Notes under the pieces: model-generated | Databases searched by the model: none | What the model was told of the DNA's origin: nothing | Seen by the model: only the letters and a program-made list of their open reading frames with translations | Assembly: GCA_045646525.1 (NCBI GenBank) | Contig: JAZRKX010000048.1 | Location: 1-33,765, forward strand | Length of the DNA: 33,765 bases | Direction: 5' to 3' | Source of the DNA: RGIG8748 sp045646525 | GTDB lineage: Bacteria > Bacillota > Clostridia > UMGS1810 | Shown here: piece after piece, positions 8,210 to 14,935 of the stretch | Layout of the letters: every line of letters begins with the position of its first letter | How positions within the stretch are numbered: position 1 is the first letter of the stretch | Program-made: the position numbers and the translations under genes

Positions 8210-9916
8210 ATGGGAAAAATAGAAAAAAACAACTTCAAAAAAGCTACATTTTTTTCAAATGTAAAGAGACTTTTAGAAAATTCTGCAAAGCTATACGGTG
8301 ATGATGCGGCTTTCATCATAAAGGACGGAGGTCCCAAAAGCACAACCTACATCCGCAAAAGCTACAAGGAATTTATGTATGATATAAACTGTTTCGGAAC
8401 AGCCCTTTTTGAGATGGGTTATAAGGACAAGAGAATAGCCGTAACAGGCAGAAACAGCTACGAATGGGCTGTAACCTATTTTGCAACAATGATTGGCGGG
8501 GGAGTGGTAGTGCCCATAGACAAAGAGCTTGGCACAGGCGAGCTTGAGGATTCGTTAATCCGAAGCGAAGCCTCACTTATTGTGTACGACTCCAAGTATG
8601 AGGATAAAATAAATCAGGTTAAGTCAAACGGCAGAACATCAATTACAGAGTATGTGTCTACCGAGGGTACAGACTTAAGCTTTTGGGATATGCTAAAAAA
8701 GGGCAAGGAGTTAATTCAGGCGGGCGACACGGGTTTCACAAGTGTGGATGCCGACCCTGACACTATGTCAATACTTCTCTTTACATCAGGTACTACAGAC
8801 AAGTCAAAGGCTGTTATGCTCCGCCAGACAGGTATTGTTACCAATGTATATGATATGCAGCTTGTTGAGGATATCCGCCATGGCGATACAAATATAGCAT
8901 TTTTGCCGTTCCACCACATATTCGGCTCTATTGCAATGCTTGTAATGCTTGCCTGCGGTGTTACCACAGTTTTTCCCGACGGCTTAAGATACATTAAGAA
9001 AAACCTTGCAGAATACAAGGTTTCGGTATTTGTAGGTGTGCCCGTTCTCATAGAGGGTATGCGCGCCACCATAGAAAAAGAGGTCAAAAAGCAGGGCAAG
9101 GAAAAGCTTGTAAGTATGATGCGTTCTCTTACAAGAGGACTTCGCAAGGTAGGTATAGACCTTAGAAGAACAGTATTTAAGAGCATCCTTTCTGCACTTG
9201 GCGGAGGTATGAGGCTTATAATATCGGGTGCGGCACCGCTCGAGCCGGACACATGCGTGTTGTTTGACTATATAGGCATAGACATAGTACAGGGCTACGG
9301 TCTTACCGAAACAAGCCCCGTTATATCTGCCGAAAACGAAAAATTCAGAAGAAAAGGCTCTGTAGGTATACCCATGAAGAGCATTGATGTGCGCATAGAC
9401 AACAAGGACGCAGACGGCATAGGCGAAATCAAGGTAAAGGGTCCTACAGTAATGCTTGGCTACTACAAAAACGACGAGGCTACAAAAGCGGTCCTCGCAG
9501 ATGACGGCTGGTTCAATACGGGAGACCTCGGCTGTCTTGATGATGACGGTTTTCTCTTTATAACAGGCAGAAAGAAAGACATGATAGTCTTAAAGAACGG
9601 CAAAAAGATATTCCCCGAGGAAGTGGAAACTCTTGTAAACCGCATAGACGGGGTTAATGAGAGTTTTGTGTACGGTTACTCGGAGGACGGCGGTATAAGC
9701 TTTGACAAGATTCTCTGTAAGGCTGTATACGATGCATCTGCCTTTGGCGGAAAAACCGAAGAGGAAATATACGAGAGCATATGGCAGAGTATAAAGGCGA
9801 TAAACGGTACTTTACCCATGTATAAGTATATAAAGGGGCTTACTATTACAACCGAGCCTCTCATAAAGACTACCACAAACAAGATTAAGAGAAATGAAGA
9901 ATTGAAAACATTATAA
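8210..9916 (+). CDS. AMP-forming long-chain acyl-CoA (or acyl-ACP) ligase
   Basis: The protein should activate a fatty acid through an acyl-adenylate and pass it to CoA or acyl carrier protein. The 568-residue ANL-superfamily enzyme shows the phosphate-binding motif LLFTSGTTDKSKAV (an Asp where most members have Gly), GYGLTETSP, GWFNTGDLG, the hinge and A8 region TGRKKDMIVLKNGKKIFPEE, and a C-terminal lysine in NKIKRNEE. The ATG at 8210 follows AAGGAG. The palindrome over the promoter suggests tight control. Substrate chain length and acceptor cannot be read from sequence. It stands alone between ftsW and a repeat, so context does not help. Confidence 0.88.
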   Translation: MGKIEKNNFKKATFFSNVKRLLENSAKLYGDDAAFIIKDGGPKSTTYIRKSYKEFMYDINCFGTALFEMGYKDKRIAVTGRNSYEWAVTYFATMIGGGVVVPIDKELGTGELEDSLIRSEASLIVYDSKYEDKINQVKSNGRTSITEYVSTEGTDLSFWDMLKKGKELIQAGDTGFTSVDADPDTMSILLFTSGTTDKSKAVMLRQTGIVTNVYDMQLVEDIRHGDTNIAFLPFHHIFGSIAMLVMLACGVTTVFPDGLRYIKKNLAEYKVSVFVGVPVLIEGMRATIEKEVKKQGKEKLVSMMRSLTRGLRKVGIDLRRTVFKSILSALGGGMRLIISGAAPLEPDTCVLFDYIGIDIVQGYGLTETSPVISAENEKFRRKGSVGIPMKSIDVRIDNKDADGIGEIKVKGPTVMLGYYKNDEATKAVLADDGWFNTGDLGCLDDDGFLFITGRKKDMIVLKNGKKIFPEEVETLVNRIDGVNESFVYGYSEDGGISFDKILCKAVYDASAFGGKTEEEIYESIWQSIKAINGTLPMYKYIKGLTITTEPLIKTTTNKIKRNEELKTL

Positions 9917-9923
9917 AAGACCC

Positions 9924-10062
9924 GGGCTGTAAAAAAAGTTGGTTTCGGAATGTCGACAAGCGCCATTCCCTACAATGTGTTGGCATAATTTATTTCGAGC
10001 TATATCATTTGTAGGGTTCGGCGGTTTCCGACGAACCGTAATTTTGACTTTTTTTACAGTCC
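9924..10062. repeat. MITE-like palindromic repeat
   Basis: Terminal inverted repeats of 16 bases with one mismatch (GGGCTGTAAAAAAAGT at 9924-9939 and its complement at 10047-10062) enclose about 107 bases. Inside are a second inverted pair built on CCCTACAA..TTGTAGGG and a compact hairpin GGTTCGGCGG/CCGACGAACC. No protein is encoded. The arm sequence GGGACTGTAAAAAA recurs as a short hairpin at 29032-29076. This is probably a non-autonomous repeat that now also ends the ligase transcript. Confidence 0.7.
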
Positions 10063-10109
10063 GCACAAAATGTGCAATTTGTCAAGTACTTTTTTAAATA
10101 TTACAAAGC

Positions 10110-10147
10110 AAAAAGAACCAAGCTTATTTCTAAACTTGATTCTTTTT
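10110..10147. terminator. Bidirectional terminator-like hairpin
   Basis: AAAAAGAACCAAG (10110-10122) pairs with CTTGATTCTTTTT (10135-10147) with one mismatch, and A and T runs lie on the two sides. It separates the MITE-like repeat from the toxin locus. Confidence 0.6.
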
Positions 10148-10202
10148 GTTTATGGGTAAACATGTCTATCTCTATAATACATTAGAGTTTTGTAAAAAGA
10201 TA

Positions 10203-10231
10203 TTGAAAAAATACAAAATATGTTGTATAAT
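10203..10231 (+). promoter_or_regulatory. Promoter of type I toxin-like transcript
   Basis: TTGAAA (10203-10208), 17-base spacer, TATAAT (10226-10231). The predicted RNA begins with a small stem GTTGGA-gaaa-TCCGAC, a typical stabilising 5' end. Confidence 0.85.
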
Positions 10232-10326
10232 ATTTTTTGTTGGAGAAATCCGACAAAAGGTAAGACTGAAAACAGTGTAAAAGCTGGGCGGTTATGCTAT
10301 CATCTCCTTGGAAGGGGGTGATTGCT

Positions 10327-10395
10327 ATGGATAATGAATACATAATTTCATTTATGATTATTCTGTTGCTTTTAGTAATTTCCATAAAAAAATAA
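10327..10395 (+). CDS. Small hydrophobic peptide, probable type I toxin
   Basis: The peptide has 22 residues: four polar/acidic residues at the start, a single hydrophobic stretch (residues 5-20), and a Lys-Lys C terminus. That is the general build of membrane-acting type I toxins such as the Fst/TxpA/holin-like peptides. A strong ribosome site (GAAGGGGGTGAT) precedes the ATG by a few bases. An upstream ATCTCCTT can pair with it and hide it in a hairpin, a hallmark of these mRNAs. Its own promoter is at 10203-10231, the 5' leader is unusually long (about 90 bases), and an antisense RNA converges on its 3' end. I cannot assign the family by name; expression and toxicity are inferred. Confidence 0.65.
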   Translation: MDNEYIISFMIILLLLVISIKK

Positions 10396-10425
10396 CGCCC
10401 ACCGTCAAATGAAGCGTTATTTTTA
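10387..10425. terminator. Bidirectional terminator shared by toxin and antisense RNA
   Basis: AATAACGC (10391-10398) pairs with GCGTTATT (10414-10421). A-runs and T-runs flank it on both sides, so it can stop transcripts from either direction. It begins inside the last codons of the toxin peptide. Confidence 0.8.
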
Positions 10426-10472
10426 TAAATACATTCTTTTGGCATAACCGTTTGAGGTCTTGCCTTTTTCTA
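10388..10472 (-). ncRNA. Probable antitoxin RNA, antisense to the toxin mRNA 3' end
   Basis: A minus-strand transcript of about 80 nt is predicted from the promoter at 10478-10507 to the shared terminator. Its last part is complementary to the toxin 3' end and terminator loop. Its 5' part contains CGGTTATGC, the same sense sequence as bases 10289-10297 of the toxin leader. The two are therefore an inverted repeat in the DNA. The arrangement recalls the par (Fst) loci, where two convergent RNAs meet at a bidirectional terminator. Confidence 0.6.
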
Positions 10473-10477
10473 TAATT

Positions 10478-10507
10478 ATTATAATATAATAAGCTATGTT
10501 TTGTCAA
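10478..10507 (-). promoter_or_regulatory. Promoter of the antisense RNA
   Basis: On the minus strand TTGACA (10507-10502) with TATAAT (10483-10478) at 18 bases, or TTATAA at 17. It is a near-consensus promoter and should be stronger than that of the toxin. Confidence 0.8.
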
Positions 10508-10598
10508 CTACTTTTGGAAACCTTTATAAATATATATTTGAAAGTGTTGGTTGAAAAGTGTCGGTTTTTACCGAAAGATTTTTCAACCGCACTTTTTT
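10501..10598 (+). ncRNA. Short hairpin transcript with its own promoter
   Basis: TTGTCA (10501-10506), a 17-18-base spacer and TTATAAA (10524-10530) point rightwards. The -35 box overlaps the -35 box of the divergent antisense promoter (TTGTCAA reads both ways). About 15 bases on, a long stem GTGTTGGTTGAAAA (10544-10557) pairs with TTTTCAACCGCAC (10580-10592), followed by six Ts. The product would be a ~60-nt hairpin RNA. Its tail GCACTTTTTTG resembles the linker of small RNA copy 2. Bases 10599-10740 hold nothing I can name. Confidence 0.45.
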
Positions 10599-10742
10599 GT
10601 TGATTTATTATCTGAAAAGCATTGTTTATTAAGAAAAATTAATAGGCAAATATATAAAAGTGTTGATTTTTCCTTCTTCGGGGATATCCACCAGAAGGAG
10701 ATTACCACAACAGGGCACATTGCTGAAAATGTCGAAAAAGGC

Positions 10743-10771
10743 TTGTCAAATTGTGTTAATTATGATATACT
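10743..10771 (+). promoter_or_regulatory. Promoter of small RNA copy 2
   Basis: TTGTCA (10743-10748), 17-base spacer, TATACT (10766-10771). The predicted start at about 10778 is the first base of the long stem. Confidence 0.85.
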
Positions 10772-10777
10772 ATGTAT

Positions 10778-10941
10778 GCTACACAAATGCATAAGACTAT
10801 TTTTCATAGGGAAAATAACCTTTGTAAAAAGGTGTTTTCTCTCTTACTCATTCCTGTGAAAAATAGGTAGAGCATTGTGTAGCAACAATCGAGGGACTGC
10901 ACTTTTTTGGTGTGTTCCAAAGATTGGGGCACACTTTTTTT
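10778..10941 (+). ncRNA. Structured small RNA, family copy 2
   Basis: About 164 nt. The outer stem pairs GCTACACAAATGC (10778-10790) with GCATTGTGTAGC (10872-10883), with one bulge. The inner stem pairs CTATTTTTCATAGGGAA (10797-10813) with TTCCTGTGAAAAATAG (10851-10866) through a few wobbles, and an apical ACCTTT/AAAGGT hairpin tops it. The linker AACAATCGAGGGACTGCAC plus six Us is followed by the terminator hairpin GTGTGTTCCAA/TTGGGGCACAC (10910-10934) and seven Us. Layout, length and linker match copies 1 and 3. The mismatches between arms are mostly wobble pairs, which supports selection on structure. The next gene starts at 10968, after the terminator. Confidence 0.78.
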
Positions 10942-10967
10942 ATTATTTTACATAGGAGGAATTAAAA

Positions 10968-11456
10968 ATGAATGAAAAGGTACAGGAGTTCTTAAAACAG
11001 AAAAAAGAAAATGAATACAAAAAATATCAAGAGACCAAAAGAAAATCCCTTATTGCCTCGGGGTTATATGAAAAAATATATTCCCCTGACAATAAAAAAA
11101 GTGAGGAATATCCTTATCAAGAAACTGAAAGCGGAAAATATTTTAAAGGAGTTCCTTTTGAGGTTACAGACGAAGAATATGAGGAAATCAAGAAATATCT
11201 ATCCCAAAGCGATGATGCTATGGATGCACTAAAAAATCATTTCAGAAAGAACAATCCTATTGCGGCAATTTTAACTGTAATTGCTTGGGTTGTTTATATA
11301 TCAGGGCTTATAGTTGGTTGTGTTTATGGTGTTGATAGGTGGGGAGACCCAACTATTCTAATGTTAGTATATTGGGTAGCTGCTTTTATTATAGGCACTG
11401 TATATTTGGGATTTGCTGAAATAATTAAATTGTTAACAGAAATAAAAAATAAATGA
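10968..11456 (+). CDS. Two-TM protein of unknown function
   Basis: I do not recognise this 162-residue protein. The first ~95 residues are highly charged and Lys/Glu-rich, probably helical. Two hydrophobic segments follow, about residues 99-121 and 128-153, then a basic tail. There is no signal peptide, so the charged region is probably cytoplasmic. The ATG at 10968 follows TAGGAGGAA. The gene is A-rich compared with the metabolic genes around it and is closed by its own terminator. It lies just after small RNA copy 2, whose terminator would have to leak for the two to share a transcript. Confidence 0.7.
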   Translation: MNEKVQEFLKQKKENEYKKYQETKRKSLIASGLYEKIYSPDNKKSEEYPYQETESGKYFKGVPFEVTDEEYEEIKKYLSQSDDAMDALKNHFRKNNPIAAILTVIAWVVYISGLIVGCVYGVDRWGDPTILMLVYWVAAFIIGTVYLGFAEIIKLLTEIKNK

Positions 11457-11461
11457 AATAT

Positions 11462-11508
11462 GGATTGGTGTTGCCTAGATAATTACTAGGTGATACCAAT
11501 CCTTTTTT
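11462..11508 (+). terminator. Terminator after the two-TM protein gene
   Basis: GGATTGGT..CCTAG (11462-11478) pairs with CTAGG..ACCAATCC (11486-11502), followed by six Ts. Confidence 0.9.
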
Positions 11509-11573
11509 GCATTTCTCGTTGTAATCTCAACAAAAAAATTATTCCACAGAAAATAAAGCTATAGGCTTTTGTA

Positions 11574-11602
11574 TTGCAATTTGAACTAATATATGGTAAA
11601 AT
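11574..11602 (+). promoter_or_regulatory. Promoter of putP
   Basis: TTGCAA (11574-11579), 17-base spacer, TAAAAT (11597-11602). An overlapping alternative is TTGAAC with TACAAT, also at 17 bases. Confidence 0.6.
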
Positions 11603-11642
11603 ATACAATAGATTATTTTTGCAAAAGATAGGAGATAAGAAA

Positions 11643-13178
11643 ATGGACATTTTTGCATTTGCACTTTACTTTGTGGCAATGGTTGCCATAGGTATCTACT
11701 TTTTCTTTAAGTCTAAGGCAGCTACAGAAAAGGACTACTTCTTAGGCGGCAGAGCTATGGGACCGTGGGTTACTGCTATGAGTGCTCAGGCTTCCGATAT
11801 GAGCGCATGGCTTCTTATGGGTCTTCCCGGAAGCATTCTTGCTTTTGGCTTCGGTCAGGCATGGATTGGTATAGGTCTTGCTATCGGTACAGCGGCAAAC
11901 TGGATTTTGGTTGCCAAGAGACTCCGTAAGTTTTCCAAGGCAGCGGGAGATTCCATTACACTTCCTCAGTACCTTTCCAACAGATTTGTATCGAAGAGCC
12001 ACACACTTAGCATAATATGTGCTGTAGTGTTCCTCGTATGCTTTACAATATATGTAGCATCCGCCTTTGTTGCAGGTACAGATGTATTTACAACACTTGT
12101 TCCCTCACTTTCCAGAGGCAGTGCAATGCTTATATTTGCGGCTATTGTAATTGTTTATACTTTCCTCGGCGGCTTCAATGCTGTTTGCTGGACAGACTTT
12201 TTCCAGGGACTTCTTATGATTGCGGCGCTTCTTATAGTACCTATAGTTGTAGGTCTTGGAAACAACCTCGATGTTACGGCACTCGATACCGTATATGACG
12301 GACCCAACGGCGAAAAGTTCGCTTTCGTGGCAAACTTCTTAAATGCTACACCTCAGGATATTATTTCGGGACTCGGTTGGGGACTCGGCTACTTCGGTAT
12401 GCCCCACATCATAGTAAGATTTATGGCTATAGAAAAGCCTTCTATGGTTAAGAAATCCGCAACAGTTGCAATAATCTGGGTTATACTCTCTCTTGGCGCT
12501 ACAATACTTATTGCATACTTTGGAAGAATGTTTGTATATGACAACGGGGTTGACCTCTCCAAAGAGCTTCTTGCAAACGGTCAGCAGTCTCTTGTGTTTG
12601 TTAAGCTTGCAAGATATGTATTCCCCTCATTTATTGCAGGACTTCTTCTTGCGGCTATAATTGCGGCTTCCATGTCTACTGCGGATTCTCAGCTTCTTGT
12701 AGCGGCATCCTCGTTTACAAGCGACCTCTACAAGCCTCTTGTCCGCAAGAACGCTTCCAACAAGGAAATCCTCTGGGTAAGCCGCCTTGTAGTTGTGGCA
12801 ATTTCTGTTGTTGCTTTCTTTATAGCAAGCAGCGAGGGCGAAGCAGCTCAGGCTATTATGAATCTTGTTTCTAATGCATGGGGTATATTCGGTGCGGCAT
12901 TCGGACCTGCGGTACTCTTCTCACTCTTCTGGAAGAGATTTACATACAAGGGTGCAGTTGCAGGTATTATAGTAGGTGCTGTTGTGGATATGGTATGGCT
13001 CTGGGCACCCGTTGCAGACGGCATGGCTCTTACCGCTCTTACAGGTATATACGAAATCATACCCGGCTTTATAATAGGTGCTATAGCGGCAGTTATCGTA
13101 ACTCTTATTGACAAAGAGCCCTCCGATGAGGTTAAGGCTATATACGAAAGAGCTACAGACAACTCCATAGATGATTAA
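11643..13178 (+). CDS. putP: Sodium/proline symporter
   Basis: This is a sodium:solute symporter of the SSS family that imports proline with sodium across the membrane. The 511-residue protein has about 13 hydrophobic segments. PutP-like landmarks are FLGGRAMGPWVTAMSAQASDMSAWLLMGLPG near the N terminus, AAIIAASMSTADSQLL in the middle, and SLFWKRFT late. The ATG at 11643 follows AGGAGATAAGAAA; extending upstream would add an unlikely basic leader and run over the promoter. Its last eight bases overlap the next gene, so the YitT-family gene is probably translated from the same message. The proline preference comes from family similarity. Confidence 0.92.
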   Translation: MDIFAFALYFVAMVAIGIYFFFKSKAATEKDYFLGGRAMGPWVTAMSAQASDMSAWLLMGLPGSILAFGFGQAWIGIGLAIGTAANWILVAKRLRKFSKAAGDSITLPQYLSNRFVSKSHTLSIICAVVFLVCFTIYVASAFVAGTDVFTTLVPSLSRGSAMLIFAAIVIVYTFLGGFNAVCWTDFFQGLLMIAALLIVPIVVGLGNNLDVTALDTVYDGPNGEKFAFVANFLNATPQDIISGLGWGLGYFGMPHIIVRFMAIEKPSMVKKSATVAIIWVILSLGATILIAYFGRMFVYDNGVDLSKELLANGQQSLVFVKLARYVFPSFIAGLLLAAIIAASMSTADSQLLVAASSFTSDLYKPLVRKNASNKEILWVSRLVVVAISVVAFFIASSEGEAAQAIMNLVSNAWGIFGAAFGPAVLFSLFWKRFTYKGAVAGIIVGAVVDMVWLWAPVADGMALTALTGIYEIIPGFIIGAIAAVIVTLIDKEPSDEVKAIYERATDNSIDD

Positions 13179-14043
13179 TAATATGAAAAAAGATATAGTA
13201 AGAAGAAACCCGTTTATCATATGGTCGCTAAGGACACTCAGCGCGGTAATAATAGCTTTTGCGGTAAGTATGTTCTTTACTCCAAACAAGATAGTAAACG
13301 GCGGAGTATCGGGTATTGCGACCATACTTCACTACACCTTTGGCTTTCCTACGGGTGTGAGCTTTGCGGTTATAAACTGCGCGCTCCTTTGGGCAGGAAT
13401 CAAGATTCTTGGCAAGGAGTTCGTAATTACTACCGTATACATATCACTGGTGCTTTCGGCACTTGTCGAGGTATTTACAGCGTTTTTGCCGCCTATAGAA
13501 ATTGACCTTTTGCTTGCCGCACTTTTCGGTGCAGTAATATACGGGGTGGGGCTCGGTATTGCATTTGCTACGGGAGCTTCAAGCGGCGGTACGGATATAG
13601 TGGGCAGAATTCTTCAGGCATTCTTCCCCAATCTTGCAATAGGCAAGATACTTCTTGCCGTGGACGGAATTATAATTGCGGCATCGCTTGTAATATTTAA
13701 GGAAATCAATCTTACCTGTTACGGTATTATAGCACTTTTTGTATCCACCACGGCTATAGACTGGCTCATTGCCCGCCTTAATGCTTCGAGGATTGCCTTT
13801 GTAATAACCGAAAAAGGTGAGGAAATAACCCAAAAGCTTGTTACAAAATCCTCGAGAGGTGTTACCCTTATAGATGTAAAGGGCGGTTATACCAACGATG
13901 ATAAAAAGATGCTCTTTTGCGCATTAAAGGACAGCGAAATGGACAAATTCCAAAAACGCATCCTTGACATAGACGAAAATGCATTTGTAGTATTTTCCGA
14001 ATCGCAAAAGATTATGGGTAATGGATTTTACTTGTATAAATAA
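13171..14043 (+). CDS. YitT-family membrane protein (DUF161/DUF2179)
   Basis: YitT-family proteins are common in Firmicutes. They have an N-terminal membrane part with about five to six helices and a cytoplasmic C-terminal DUF2179 domain of unknown ligand. Here the membrane part covers about residues 15-205, with typical VNGGVSGIA and GASSGGTDIVGR motifs. The soluble domain covers about 205-290 and includes SSRGVTLIDVKGGYTNDDKKML. The start could be ATG 13171, which overlaps the putP stop, or ATG 13183 (MKKDIV). Neither has a strong ribosome site, so translational coupling to putP is likely. The transported or sensed substrate is unknown. Confidence 0.88.
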   Translation: MINNMKKDIVRRNPFIIWSLRTLSAVIIAFAVSMFFTPNKIVNGGVSGIATILHYTFGFPTGVSFAVINCALLWAGIKILGKEFVITTVYISLVLSALVEVFTAFLPPIEIDLLLAALFGAVIYGVGLGIAFATGASSGGTDIVGRILQAFFPNLAIGKILLAVDGIIIAASLVIFKEINLTCYGIIALFVSTTAIDWLIARLNASRIAFVITEKGEEITQKLVTKSSRGVTLIDVKGGYTNDDKKMLFCALKDSEMDKFQKRILDIDENAFVVFSESQKIMGNGFYLYK

Positions 14044-14085
14044 CACAAAAAGCTGAACGAAAACAATCGTTCAGCTTTTTGTGTT
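14042..14085 (+). terminator. Terminator of the putP-yitT unit
   Basis: Perfect 19-base arms (14042-14060 and 14067-14085) begin inside the stop codon. The strand facing it also carries a T-rich run, so it may act in both directions. Confidence 0.9.
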
Positions 14086-14334
14086 CTGCGCTTTTTTTAC
14101 ATCATTTTTGAGGGATAGGAAAAAAGATGCAGGATAAGCAAACTGAACCGCAGGGCAACCCGAAGCGGTATTTAGATACCGCGAGAGGTGAAGTTTGCTT
14201 AGAGCTTATAGGCTGAAAAAAGAAGAAATCTGCAGAATTTGCAGATTTCTACATAAATTTGATGTTTTGCAGATATTTAACATTATGAGAGGTGAATAGA
14301 GAGGCCTATAAGCGCTCTGCGCTTTTTTTACATC
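14085..14334. repeat. Structured repeat between 19-bp direct repeats
   Basis: TCTGCGCTTTTTTTACATC occurs exactly at 14085-14103 and 14316-14334. Between them are: a stem AAGCAAACT/AGTTTGCTT (14136-14144, 14192-14200) enclosing hairpins GGGCAACCC and GCGGTATttagATACCGC; a perfect 11-bp hairpin (14224-14250); and an inverted pair AGAGCTTATAGGC/GCCTATAAGCGCTCT (14201-14213, 14304-14318). ACCGC (147-151 within the 14-kb line) can pair with GCGGT as an alternative to the ATACCGC stem. No coding potential. Its position between convergent genes argues for a mobile repeat, not a riboswitch. Confidence 0.65.
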
Positions 14335-14337
14335 CCG

Positions 14338-14868
14338 TCAGCAGAAACATTCTTTATAACGGTCTATACTTTTTTCTATTATATCCTTAGACTCCTCTGC
14401 CGAAACCGTCTCGCTTACGACGGTTTCTTTGTTTTCTAAGGATTTATACACCTTGAAGAAGTGCGATATTTCATCGAATATATGTGTAGGAAGCTGAGAT
14501 ATATCGGTATACGAGCAGTATGCAGGGTCATTTACCGGAACTGCAATTATCTTTTCGTCTACCTCATCGTTGTCTGTCATTTTGAGTGCGCCTATGGGGA
14601 AGCACTCCACAAGTGTCATGGGAACTATGGTCTCCTGACAGAGAACAAGCACATCGAGAGGGTCATTGTCCTCGGCATAGGTACGGGGGATAAAGCCGTA
14701 GTTTGCAGGATAGTGTGTGGATGTGTAAAGTACGCGGTCAAGTCGCAACAGTCCTGTATCCTTATCCATTTCATACTTGTTTTTACATCCCTTGGGGATT
14801 TCGATTACTGCCATAAATTTTTCTTTGGATATTCTCTTGGGGCTGATTTCGTGCCAGATGTTGGGCAT
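14338..14868 (-). CDS. ppa: Inorganic pyrophosphatase (family I)
   Basis: This soluble enzyme hydrolyses pyrophosphate released by biosynthetic reactions and so pulls them forward. The 176-residue protein has the family I signature DNDPLDVLVL, the substrate-binding EIPKGCKNKYEMD and the YPANYGFIPRT region, with metal-binding aspartates intact. The start at 14868 follows AAAAGGAGG. It lies downstream of pheST in the same direction but beyond the pheT terminator, so it is either read through or uses a promoter I could not identify. Its stop codon lies three bases from the 19-bp repeat at 14316-14334. Confidence 0.95.
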   Translation of the reverse strand: MPNIWHEISPKRISKEKFMAVIEIPKGCKNKYEMDKDTGLLRLDRVLYTSTHYPANYGFIPRTYAEDNDPLDVLVLCQETIVPMTLVECFPIGALKMTDNDEVDEKIIAVPVNDPAYCSYTDISQLPTHIFDEISHFFKVYKSLENKETVVSETVSAEESKDIIEKSIDRYKECFC

Positions 14869-14901
14869 ATGTGTGTTCCTCCTTTTGAAAAATAAAATTT
14901 A

Positions 14902-14929
14902 ATAGGGGAGATGTGTCCAACTCCCCTAT
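14902..14929 (-). terminator. Terminator of pheT
   Basis: ATAGGGGAG (14902-14910) pairs with CTCCCCTAT (14921-14929). On the minus strand a T-rich run follows, seven bases past the pheT stop. Confidence 0.8.
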
Positions 14930-14935
14930 AATTTT

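Noticed and set aside
10079..10107. Promoter TTGTCA-17-TACAAA
   Set aside because: Its start would lie inside the terminator hairpin at 10110-10147 and lead to no gene.
10551..10859. 102-codon open frame on the plus strand
   Set aside because: It runs through a terminator-like hairpin and the promoter and 5' stem of small RNA copy 2, has no ribosome site, and its protein resembles nothing.
10778..10941. 6S RNA identity for the structured RNAs
   Set aside because: Length and hairpin form are similar, but I could not find the conserved central bubble in any copy, and three dissimilar paralogues with a shared linker are not typical. Kept as an alternative only.
14136..14200. Riboswitch in the yitT-ppa intergenic region
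   Set aside because: It lies downstream of both convergent genes and is flanked by direct repeats, so it has no gene to regulate in cis.
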